DNA from: Betaproteobacteria bacterium
GTDB taxonomy: Bacteria > Pseudomonadota > Gammaproteobacteria > Burkholderiales > SG8-39
DNA length: 15,233 nt
NCBI GenBank assembly: GCA_019237595.1
Contig: JAFAGU010000233.1
Coordinates: 1-15,233 of the forward strand
Direction of reading: 5' to 3'
A model generated the notes under the pieces. It ran no database searches, was not told the origin of the DNA, and saw nothing but the letters and a program-made list of their open reading frames with translations. Below are positions 1 to 6,068 of this stretch, piece after piece. The position numbers and the translations under genes are program-made. Position 1 is the stretch's first letter. Each line of letters begins with the position of its first letter.

Positions 1-87
1 GTTCTCTCGTCACAGGAGAATGTCCCGATGATTCAGCACCTTTCGCGCCGATTTGCGCGGAAGGTGCTGATCATTTCCCTGAGTTAG
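1..87 (+). CDS. Possible short ORF or 3' end of a gene entering from the left edge
   Basis: Frame 1 is open from the window edge to a TAG at 85-87 and would encode 28 residues with a basic centre (HLSRRFARK) and a hydrophobic tail. An internal ATG at 28 has an AGGAG at 14-18, nine bases upstream, so a 19-residue peptide is also possible. The coding stretch coincides with the large hairpin at 28-74, so the apparent codons may simply be a by-product of that structure. No family is recognised and it may not be a gene. Confidence 0.15.
   Translation, partial: VLSSQENVPMIQHLSRRFARKVLIISLS
28..74. repeat. Large near-perfect inverted repeat (hairpin)
   Basis: TCAGCACCTT (33-42) is exactly complementary to AAGGTGCTGA (61-70). 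Inside it CGCGC (44-48) pairs with GCGCG (55-59), T43 and G60 form a wobble pair, and the loop is the six bases 49-54. ATGAT (28-32) can also pair with ATCAT (70-74) if one T is bulged, giving a stem of about 20 pairs. Neither side has a T-run, so it is not a standard intrinsic terminator, although it lies downstream of the minus-strand genes. It could be a mobile-element end, a recombination site or a structured RNA; I do not recognise the family. Confidence 0.7.
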
Positions 88-103
88 CGTTTCCCGTCGC
101 TAA
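84..103. repeat. Small inverted repeat next to the large hairpin
   Basis: TTAGCG (84-89) and CGCTAA (98-103) form a 6-bp stem with an 8-base loop, ten bases to the right of the large hairpin. Nothing else recognisable was seen between here and the end of the first minus-strand gene at 218. Confidence 0.4.
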
Positions 104-217
104 ATCCGCCGGGCTTTCTCCGCGGTCTCCCGCGCCGGTCCGGTAACGGGGCGCCGATTGAATCCACCGTCGAAAGCGGTCGTACGCGATAGAGATCGGA
201 TCTTGTTATGCCAGTCA

Positions 218-517
218 CTACTGCAGGCAGTAGGGTGGCGTGCTGCCGTCACCATTGCACCGTTGTCTGCTGGGGCAATAGTAAGTTTTGTGAACTGCTG
301 GACAGCCAATCGCGTCCGCAGGCGCACAGATCCACTCCTTCCGCACGACGTTAATCACGCACTTGGGCGTGCTTGCTGGGCACCGGCACGGATACTCGTC
401 CGCGAGCAGAAGCCGCCGAGTTTGGGCCGCGCCGGTCGCTGGAATTGCGGCATCGCCCCAAGCTGCTACCGCCAGGGCGGCCAGCAGGATGAGCGTCCTA
501 ACCGCGCTCGGTTGCAC
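218..517 (-). CDS. Small secreted cysteine-rich protein, unknown function
   Basis: Reads 99 residues from a GTG at 517. That start is preferred because a GGAG (527-524) sits six bases before it; a TTG at 529 would add four residues. The N-terminus has a basic residue (R7) followed by a hydrophobic stretch (about 8-20, TLILLAALAVAAW) and a plausible signal-peptidase site after GDA (21-23), so export is likely. The mature part carries eight cysteines (C44, C46, C53, C64, C72, C81, C87, C97), an even number that suggests disulfide bonds in the periplasm or outside the cell. It overlaps the end of the upstream coiled-coil gene by about 20 bases, so the two are probably co-translated. Codon use is less G/C-biased than in the Tad genes, consistent with a different origin. 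The family is not recognised; the paired overlapping arrangement loosely recalls phage spanin genes, but there is no lipobox and no support beyond layout. Confidence 0.5.
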   Translation of the reverse strand: MQPSAVRTLILLAALAVAAWGDAAIPATGAAQTRRLLLADEYPCRCPASTPKCVINVVRKEWICAPADAIGCPAVHKTYYCPSRQRCNGDGSTPPYCLQ

Positions 518-785
518 CGGCAACTCCAAGGGCCTTCAGCTCCCGCTGCAGCTGTGAGGCTGCCCGAGTGACGGAGCGCTGCATATCCTTTACTTGCTGC
601 TGTTGGCGTCGCAAGAGCGACCGATCGGTGGCTAGCTTCGTCTCCGCTACCCGAGCTTTTGTATTTGCAAGCGCCGCTTCTTGGGACTCAAGGTCAGCAA
701 TCTGCTGCTGCAGACGTGCGAACGACACCGCCGCGTGCTGGATACGGCGCAACTGGAGCTCGGCATCACCCGTGGGCGCACCCAC
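498..785 (-). CDS. Coiled-coil protein, unknown, probably truncated at its N-terminus by the junction
   Basis: From a GTG at 785 this encodes 95 residues that are mostly one predicted helical coiled coil, rich in Gln, Leu, Ala, Arg and Glu (runs such as ARLQQQIADLE and LLRRQQQQVKDMQ), ending in LGVAGATERG. The same frame stays open upstream of 785 to about 872, reading a plausible protein segment (including DYRSGVECPRGAPKP), and stops at a TAG (875-873) formed from bases right of the junction. There is no other usual start codon in that extension and the Shine-Dalgarno before 785 is weak, so the gene may be the C-terminal part of a longer protein cut at 865-878. It lies immediately upstream of the secreted cysteine-rich gene. 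No family is recognised. Confidence 0.4.
   Translation of the reverse strand: MGAPTGDAELQLRRIQHAAVSFARLQQQIADLESQEAALANTKARVAETKLATDRSLLRRQQQQVKDMQRSVTRAASQLQRELKALGVAGATERG
524..527 (-). promoter_or_regulatory. Ribosome binding site deciding the GTG 517 start
   Basis: GGAG on the minus strand, six bases before the GTG at 517, supports that start over the TTG at 529. Confidence 0.4.
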
Positions 786-864
786 CGGCTTCGGCGCACC
801 GCGCGGACACTCTACCCCCGAGCGGTAGTCGGCCGAGCCAGCGATTCCGGCGGCCTCGCTGCCT

Positions 865-878
865 AGGTAGGTCTACCT
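865..878. other. Sequence junction with a small palindrome
   Basis: AGGTAG (865-870) and CTACCT (873-878) are exact reverse complements separated by GT. Left of this point the DNA carries minus-strand genes with relaxed codon use. From 871 the plus strand reads VYLKIQIMEFKK, a typical mid-secretin segment, but the frame is blocked by a TAG at 868-870. The minus-strand coiled-coil frame also runs open right up to this point. Both coding signals therefore end here, marking a breakpoint: an insertion boundary, an inversion or deletion endpoint, or a chimeric assembly join. Confidence 0.65.
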
Positions 879-891
879 CAAGATCCAGATC

Positions 892-1698
892 ATGGAGTTC
901 AAGAAAAACGCGCTCGAGAACATCGGCATCGACTGGACGACCAACATCGCCGGCCCCGCGGCGGCGCTTACCTTCGACGCGTTCAGCAACCGCCAATTCC
1001 GCTTCACGCCGCAGACCCAGGATCCGACCTTCACGCCGGGCCAGGGCGCGGTGACGCCGCTGGCGACGGCGAACCAGCCGGCGCGCGCCTACCTCGGCAT
1101 CGCCACGACCATCACCTCGCGCATCAACCTCGCGATCAGCAACGGCGATGCATGGACGCTCGCCTCGCCGGAGCTCTCCACGCGCTCGGGGGGCGAAGCC
1201 AAGTTCCTCGCCGGGGGCCAGGTCCCGTTGCCGACGGTCTCGGCTTTGGGGCAGAGCAACGTCACGTTCAAGGACTTCGGCATACGGCTCCTCATCAAGC
1301 CGGTCGCCGACGAGCAGGACAACATCATGGCGGTGGTGCAGACGGAGCTTTCCGCGATCGATCCGACGGTGACGGTCCAGGGCATCCCGGGCTTCACCAC
1401 CCGCGTGACCGATTCGGAGGTGAACCTGAAGAGCGGGCAGACGATGGTCCTCTCCGGCCTCCTTTCCCAGAACGTGAGCAACCAGATCAACAAGTTCCCG
1501 TTCCTCGGCGACCTGCCCATCCTCGGGGCGCTTTTCCGCTCGACCAACTTCACGAGCGGCCGCACCGATCTCGTGATCTTCGTCACCCCGACGGTGACGG
1601 ACCCGTCGTCCGCCCAGAACCGCCAGCGGCTCGACAAGGCGAAGGACCTGCGCGACCGGTTCGAGAATTTCCTCGGCAACAAGGGCATCGTGGACTAG
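892..1698 (+). CDS. rcpA: Tad pilus outer-membrane secretin, RcpA/CpaC, C-terminal part only
   Basis: Encodes 268 residues from the first ATG at 892, but recognisable secretin coding begins at 871 (VYLKIQ). Family members are usually 400-550 residues, so the signal peptide and N-terminal periplasmic domains are missing. What remains is the secretin core: SPELSTRSGGEAKFLAGGQVP (about 92-112), the DFGIRLLIKP strand region (128-137), and the hallmark FPFLGDLPILGALFRS (202-217) followed by TDLVIFVTP (225-233). Full-length homologues form the multimeric outer-membrane pore for the Flp pilus. The gene ends four bases before the ATPase gene and heads the visible operon. Without its N-terminus the product should not be exported, so in this state the gene is probably non-functional, unless the junction at 865-878 is an assembly artefact. 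Confidence 0.88.
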   Translation: MEFKKNALENIGIDWTTNIAGPAAALTFDAFSNRQFRFTPQTQDPTFTPGQGAVTPLATANQPARAYLGIATTITSRINLAISNGDAWTLASPELSTRSGGEAKFLAGGQVPLPTVSALGQSNVTFKDFGIRLLIKPVADEQDNIMAVVQTELSAIDPTVTVQGIPGFTTRVTDSEVNLKSGQTMVLSGLLSQNVSNQINKFPFLGDLPILGALFRSTNFTSGRTDLVIFVTPTVTDPSSAQNRQRLDKAKDLRDRFENFLGNKGIVD

Positions 1699-1702
1699 CG
1701 AT

Positions 1703-3493
1703 ATGATCAGCGTCTCGGTCACTACCCCGAAAGGCCAGCAATCCAAGGTGGATTGCGCAGCGGCGGCCGTCACCATCGGCAAGGCGGACGACAACGTGAT
1801 CGTCCTGCGCGGGTTCACCATCGGCAAGCGCCACGCCACGATCCGCGACCGCGGGAACGGCCTCTACCTCGAGGACCATGGCGGCCTTTCCACCACGGAA
1901 GTGAACGGCCAGATCGTGGACAAGGAGCACGGGCCGCTCATCCCGGGCGACGTCATCACGATCGCGGGGTACAACCTCCAGATCCTGCAAAACGGCGGAG
2001 CGGCCGCCGAGCCGGCTGCGCCAAGCGCGAAGGCCGTCCTGGCACCGAAGGTTGAACCGAAACCCGAACCCAAGGTCGAGGCGGCCCCGGTCGCGGCGCC
2101 CAAGGCAGCCGTCGAGGCGCCGAAGCCGGCCGTGGAAGCGCCCAAGCCCATTCAGGCGCCGCCGCCGGCGCCTCATCCATCGGTTCCCGAGGCGCGCAGC
2201 ATGCCGCCCGAGATGCGCCGCCTGATGAACGACGCGCGTATGCAGATCCACCACAAGCTCATCTCGGTCATGGACCTGCGGCGGGTGGACGTGAGCCGCA
2301 TGAACGAGGACGAGCTTCGCTCGCAGACGAGCGCGCTCATCTCCGAGATCCTCGCCAACGATACGACGGTGCCGGCGCAGCTCGACCGCAAGCGCCTCGC
2401 CAAGGAGGTCCTGGACGAAGTCGTGGGCCTCGGGCCGCTCGAGGATCTCCTCGCGGACGGCGCGTGCTCCGAGATCATGGTGAACCGCTACGACCAGATC
2501 TATATCGAGAAGGGCGGCAAGCTCCAGCTCTCCGACGTCACCTTCACGAGCGAGCAGGCGGTCGTGAAGGCCATCGAGCGCATCGTCGCGCCGCTCGGCC
2601 GCCGCATCGACGAGTCTTCCCCGATGGTCGACGGCCGCCTGAAGGACGGCTCGCGCGTGAACGCGGTCATCCCGCCGCTCGCACTGAAGGGCGCGAACAT
2701 CACCATCCGCAAGTTCTCGAAGTCCAAGCTGAAGGACGAGGACCTGATCCGCTACGGCTCGATCACGGCGCCCATGATGGCGTTCATGAAGCAGGCGGTC
2801 CTGCACGCCGCGAACATCGTCATCTCGGGCGGCACCGGCTCCGGCAAGACGACGCTGCTCAACGTCCTCTCCAACTACATCCCGGAGGACGAGCGCATCA
2901 TCACCGTGGAGGACGCGGCGGAGCTCCAGCTCGCGCAGCCGCACGTCGTGTCGCTCGAGGCGCGGCCGGCGAACGTCGAAGGCAAGGGCGCGGTGCACAT
3001 CCGCGACCTGGTGAAGAACTGCCTGCGGATGCGCCCCGATCGCATCGTGGTCGGCGAATGCCGCGGCGGCGAGGCGCTCGACATGCTGCAGGCCATGAAC
3101 ACGGGCCACGACGGCTCGCTCACCACCGCGCACGCGAACACGCCCCGCGACTGCATCGCGCGCCTCGAGGTGATGACGCTCATGTCGGGCCTCGACCTCC
3201 CCGTGCGCGCCATCCGCGAGCAGATCGCTTCGGCGGTGCACATCATCATCCAGCAAAGCCGCTTCCCGGACGGAAGCCGCCGCGTCACCCACATCACCGA
3301 GGTGACCGGCATGGAAGGCGAGATCATCCAGCTGCAGGACATCTTCCTCTTCAAGCAGGCGGGCTACGGTCCCGACGGCAAGATCAAGGGCAGCTACGTC
3401 GCGACCGGCAACGTGCCCGAGCTCTACCAGGACCTGGCAAACCGCGGCATCCCGGTAGACCTGTCGATCTTCCAGAAGGGCAAGGAGCTCTAG
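1703..3493 (+). CDS. tadA: FHA domain-fused Tad pilus motor ATPase TadA/CpaF
   Basis: A 596-residue protein with three parts. Residues about 1-95 are an FHA fold (TIGKADDNVIV at 24-34, GKRHATI at 41-47, TTEVNG at 64-69). Residues about 100-165 form a Pro/Ala/Lys/Glu linker with repeats of the type VEAPKP. From about 170 it is a type II/IV secretion ATPase: Walker A GGTGSGKTT (376-384), GECRGGE next to the Walker B region (451-457), and the TTAHANT histidine box (474-480). The ATPase powers Flp pilus assembly at the cytoplasmic face with TadB and TadC. Usual CpaF proteins are about 430-480 residues without an FHA domain. The FHA pocket is altered: the usual Arg is K27 and the usual Ser is G41, while H44 and N68 are kept. 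The start lies four bases after the secretin stop; no strong Shine-Dalgarno is visible, suggesting coupling. Confidence 0.95.
   Translation: MISVSVTTPKGQQSKVDCAAAAVTIGKADDNVIVLRGFTIGKRHATIRDRGNGLYLEDHGGLSTTEVNGQIVDKEHGPLIPGDVITIAGYNLQILQNGGAAAEPAAPSAKAVLAPKVEPKPEPKVEAAPVAAPKAAVEAPKPAVEAPKPIQAPPPAPHPSVPEARSMPPEMRRLMNDARMQIHHKLISVMDLRRVDVSRMNEDELRSQTSALISEILANDTTVPAQLDRKRLAKEVLDEVVGLGPLEDLLADGACSEIMVNRYDQIYIEKGGKLQLSDVTFTSEQAVVKAIERIVAPLGRRIDESSPMVDGRLKDGSRVNAVIPPLALKGANITIRKFSKSKLKDEDLIRYGSITAPMMAFMKQAVLHAANIVISGGTGSGKTTLLNVLSNYIPEDERIITVEDAAELQLAQPHVVSLEARPANVEGKGAVHIRDLVKNCLRMRPDRIVVGECRGGEALDMLQAMNTGHDGSLTTAHANTPRDCIARLEVMTLMSGLDLPVRAIREQIASAVHIIIQQSRFPDGSRRVTHITEVTGMEGEIIQLQDIFLFKQAGYGPDGKIKGSYVATGNVPELYQDLANRGIPVDLSIFQKGKEL
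3482..3487 (+). promoter_or_regulatory. Ribosome binding site of tadB
   Basis: AAGGAG ends seven bases before the GTG at 3495 and lies inside the last codons of the ATPase gene. It fixes the tadB start. Confidence 0.65.
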
Positions 3494-3494
3494 C

Positions 3495-4349
3495 GTGTCC
3501 GGCAGCCTCACGCTGGTCGTCGGCGTGATCGCCATCGCCGCGCTCGTGATGGTCTGGACGGTCTTCCAGCTCGTGGGCAACGTGCTCGCGCGCCAGCGCG
3601 CCACGATCCAGGAGCAGGCCGGCACGAGCCTCAAGGACATGTTCATCTTCGTCGACCCGGCGAAGATGTTCCGGCTGAACGCCATCGCGCTCTTCGTCGT
3701 CCCGACGCTCGTCTGGTTCGTCACGCGGAACCTCCTTTTTGCGGCCGCGGCGGCGGTCGTCATCATCCTGCTGCCGCGCTTTGCCGTCGGCTTCCTGCAG
3801 AAGAAGCGGCTGCGCCAGCTCGAGCTGCAGCTTCCGGATGCGCTCCTCATGGTCGCGGGCTCCATGCGCGCCGGCGCCGCGCTCACCGTCGCCCTGGAAT
3901 CCATGGTGTCTGAGTCGCGCCCCCCGATCAGCCAGGAGTTCGAGCTGCTGCTGCGCGAGCAGCGCGTGGGGGTCGACTTCGACACGGCGCTGAGGAACAT
4001 GGAGAAGCGCATCCCGCTGCAGGACTTCACGATGGTGATCTCGGGCATGCGCATCTCGCGCGAGGTCGGCGGCAACCTCGCCGACATCCTCGAGTCGCTG
4101 GCCGACACACTTCGGCGCAAGCACACCATGGAAGGCAAGATCGACAGCCTCACGGCGCAGGGGCGCATGCAGGGCATCGTGATGACGTGCCTGCCGATCT
4201 TCCTCATCTTCGTCCTGAGGTTCATGGAGCCCGAGGCGATGGCGCCGCTCTTCGACACGCTCCTCGGCTGGGGCGTGCTCGCGGTGGTCGGCGTCATGGA
4301 AGCCATCGGCTACGTGTTCATCCGCAAGATCGTGAACATCGACGTATGA
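3495..4349 (+). CDS. tadB: Tad pilus inner-membrane platform protein TadB
   Basis: A 284-residue membrane protein starting with GTG one base after the tadA stop, with a good AAGGAG. Hydrophobic segments lie at about 5-28, 62-76 and 81-100, then a cytoplasmic T2SSF (GspF-like) domain at about 108-215 (LELQLPDALLMVAGSMRAG, and the GMRISREVGGNLADILESL helix at 184-202), then two C-terminal membrane segments at about 227-243 and 257-275. TadB and TadC form the platform that couples the TadA motor to pilin assembly. Length and topology fit the family. The last codons overlap the tadC start as ATGA. Confidence 0.94.
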   Translation: MSGSLTLVVGVIAIAALVMVWTVFQLVGNVLARQRATIQEQAGTSLKDMFIFVDPAKMFRLNAIALFVVPTLVWFVTRNLLFAAAAAVVIILLPRFAVGFLQKKRLRQLELQLPDALLMVAGSMRAGAALTVALESMVSESRPPISQEFELLLREQRVGVDFDTALRNMEKRIPLQDFTMVISGMRISREVGGNLADILESLADTLRRKHTMEGKIDSLTAQGRMQGIVMTCLPIFLIFVLRFMEPEAMAPLFDTLLGWGVLAVVGVMEAIGYVFIRKIVNIDV

Positions 4350-5227
4350 GCGACTTCGCCATCGTGCTGATCGGCCTCCTCTTCGGCGGCTGCGTGCTGC
4401 TTGCGATCTACTCGCTCGCGCGCCTGCGCGCCGAGGTGCCCGACGAGGACCGGGAATACATGGACCCGCTGCCGCCGCTCCTGCGCCTCATCTGGCCCCT
4501 GGTGCGCTTCCTCGAGTTCCACGTCTGCGCCTTCATTCCTTCCCCGGCGCTGCAGCGCACGCACGAGCGGCTCCAGCTCACTGGCGTCGGCTACCTGGTG
4601 AGCGCCGAGCAGTTCTTCGCGATCCGCATGCTTTCCGTCGTCGGCGTCTTCGGCGTGACGTACGGGACGATGGCCATGCTGCACAAGGACTCGCTGGAAG
4701 TGCTGCTCCTCGCCATCGTGGCGGGGTTCTTCTATCCGGTCATCTGGCTCCACGACGTCCAGGGCCGGCGCAACAAGGAGGTGCAGAAGACGCTGCCCGT
4801 GTACCTCGACTTCATCACGATGGCGGTGGAGGCGGGCCTCAACCTCACCGGCGCGATCAACCAGGCAGTCGACAAGGGGCCGCCGGGCGCGCTTCGCCAC
4901 GAGTTCTTCATGGTCGTGCGCGACCTGCGCTCGGGCCTGCCGCGCGCCGACGCGCTGCGGCGCATGGAGAAGCGCCTGCGCATGTCGGAGATCACGAGCT
5001 TCGTCGGCGCGGTGATCCAGGCCGAGAAGATGGGCGCGCGCCTGGGCGCCGCGCTCAGGTCCCAGGCGGAGCAGCGGCGGACGGAGCGCTTCCAGCGCGC
5101 CGAGAAGCAGGCGATGGAGGCGCCGGTGAAGCTCATCTTCCCGCTCCTCGTCTTCATCTTCCCGACGACCTTCATCGTGCTCGGCTTTCCCATCGCGATG
5201 AAGTTCCTCCAGCTGGGCCAGCTCTGA
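4346..5227 (+). CDS. tadC: Tad pilus inner-membrane platform protein TadC
   Basis: Encodes 293 residues from the ATG at 4346, which overlaps the tadB stop (ATGA, 4346-4349). The open frame extends upstream inside tadB, but that part is not membrane-protein-like and is rejected as coding. A hydrophobic N-terminal segment (4-23) is followed by membrane segments at about 93-111 and 117-135, a T2SSF domain at about 145-250 (LPVYLDFITMAVEAGLNLTGAI, then RMSEITSFVGAVIQAEKMGARLG), and a C-terminal membrane segment at 261-281. It is the paralogous partner of TadB in the pilus platform. The low-complexity charged loop between (RSQAEQRRTERFQRAEKQ) is usual for this family. Confidence 0.94.
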   Translation: MSDFAIVLIGLLFGGCVLLAIYSLARLRAEVPDEDREYMDPLPPLLRLIWPLVRFLEFHVCAFIPSPALQRTHERLQLTGVGYLVSAEQFFAIRMLSVVGVFGVTYGTMAMLHKDSLEVLLLAIVAGFFYPVIWLHDVQGRRNKEVQKTLPVYLDFITMAVEAGLNLTGAINQAVDKGPPGALRHEFFMVVRDLRSGLPRADALRRMEKRLRMSEITSFVGAVIQAEKMGARLGAALRSQAEQRRTERFQRAEKQAMEAPVKLIFPLLVFIFPTTFIVLGFPIAMKFLQLGQL

Positions 5228-5265
5228 TCCTGGGATCTCTTCATGCGGCGGGCGCCGGGCCCTGC

Positions 5266-5580
5266 GTGCTGCCCCGCGTGTGGCGGGCGGCGAATGCCTG
5301 GGAGCGCTTCCGGGGCCTGCTCGGGCGCGCGCCGCTCGCCGCCGGCGAGGGGTTTTTGATCGAGCCTTGCGCCTCGGTCCATACCTTCGGCATGCGCTAT
5401 CCGCTCGACCTCGCCTTCCTCGACCGCGATGGACGCGTGCTTGGCATCGTGCGGGATGTGAAGCCCTTGCGCGTGGCCGCCGGCTGGGGCGCGCGCGCCA
5501 CGCTCGAGATGGCGAGCGGCACCGCCGCGGCGGCGGGCCTTCGGCCCGGCGACCGCCTCGAGTGGCGCGAGGCCGCATGA
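5266..5580 (+). CDS. DUF192 family protein in the Tad operon
   Basis: A 104-residue protein that matches the DUF192 pattern over its whole length: WERFRGLLGR (12-21), the core EPCASVHTFGMRYPLDLAFLD (33-53), then VKPLRVAAGWGARATLEMASG (65-85) and the closing GLRPGDRLEW (91-100). The GTG at 5266 is chosen because it leads directly into the conserved start; an ATG at 5243 is in another frame. No clear Shine-Dalgarno is seen in the 38-bp gap after tadC. DUF192 proteins are small and of unknown biochemical function; many are exported, but no signal peptide is visible here. The gene's end overlaps the next start as ATGA, tying it to the pilus operon. Confidence 0.88.
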   Translation: MLPRVWRAANAWERFRGLLGRAPLAAGEGFLIEPCASVHTFGMRYPLDLAFLDRDGRVLGIVRDVKPLRVAAGWGARATLEMASGTAAAAGLRPGDRLEWREAA

Positions 5581-6068
5581 GGCTGGGCGGCGCGGCGTTG
5601 CTCGCGGCGCTCGCGCTCGGCGGATGTGCGAACGGCTCTTCGCCGATGCAGATGTTCGACGGCGACCCGGACGTCGTCACCATCAACCGGGAAGCGGAGC
5701 TCGCGTACGAGAGCGGCGATGCCGCGAAGGCGGAAGCGCTCTACAAGAGCCTCGCCCGGCGCATGCCGAACGATGCCGAGACCTGGTTCCGCCTCGGCAA
5801 CCTCTACGCGCGAGCCAACCGGCCCGACGAGGCGGCGAATGCCTACCAGCGCGCCCTGATCGCCAACAACACCAATGCACGCGCGTGGCACAACCTCTCG
5901 GTCATCCGCCTGCGCCAGGCCTGGGCCGCCATGCTGCAGGCGCACGACAACCTGAAGCCGGATTCGCCGCTCTACGCCGAAGTGGAGACGGTGCTGAAGC
6001 AGCTCGAGCAGATCCGGCTCGTCGACCCGGACGGCAAGAACGCTCCGGCGCCGGGAACGAGGCCGTGA
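5577..6068 (+). CDS. tadD: TadD-like TPR lipoprotein of the Tad pilus
   Basis: Encodes 163 residues from the ATG at 5577, overlapping the DUF192 stop. The N-terminus is a lipoprotein signal with lipobox LGGC (14-17), so C17 should be lipidated. Two to three TPR units follow (about 36-66, 67-100 and 101-130), with typical motifs such as ETWFRLGNLYARANRPDEAANAYQ. TadD-type proteins are thought to act like pilotins, helping the secretin reach or assemble in the outer membrane. The short length is acceptable for the family, which is 150-250 residues. The stop overlaps the next start as GTGA. Confidence 0.85.
   Translation: MRLGGAALLAALALGGCANGSSPMQMFDGDPDVVTINREAELAYESGDAAKAEALYKSLARRMPNDAETWFRLGNLYARANRPDEAANAYQRALIANNTNARAWHNLSVIRLRQAWAAMLQAHDNLKPDSPLYAEVETVLKQLEQIRLVDPDGKNAPAPGTRP

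Noticed and set aside
28..74. Large hairpin as an intrinsic terminator or integron attC site
   Set aside because: No T-run follows either arm, and the flanking bases do not match the attC core consensus (GTTRRRY / RYYYAAC).
158..571. Plus-strand open frame of 137 codons in the left segment
   Set aside because: It is opposite the minus-strand secreted protein gene, which has a signal peptide, patterned cysteines and a Shine-Dalgarno; the plus-strand product has no such features.
2090..2170. Repeated GC-rich units in the tadA linker as a DNA repeat of its own
   Set aside because: They encode a Pro/Ala/Lys-rich flexible protein linker (repeats like VEAPKP) and are explained by coding function.
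1583..4306. Very long open frame on the minus strand (907 codons) opposite tadA and tadB
   Set aside because: It is antisense to well-supported genes with clear motifs, has a biased Arg/Asp/His-rich composition, and is typical of GC-rich shadow frames.
4187..4345. Upstream extension of tadC
   Set aside because: It overlaps the end of tadB and reads as low-quality sequence; the ATG in the ATGA overlap gives a normal TadC N-terminus.
5226..5265. Small palindrome GATCC-TG-GGATC between tadC and the DUF192 gene as a terminator or operator
   Set aside because: The stem is only five pairs with a two-base loop, has no T-run, and lies within an otherwise tight operon.
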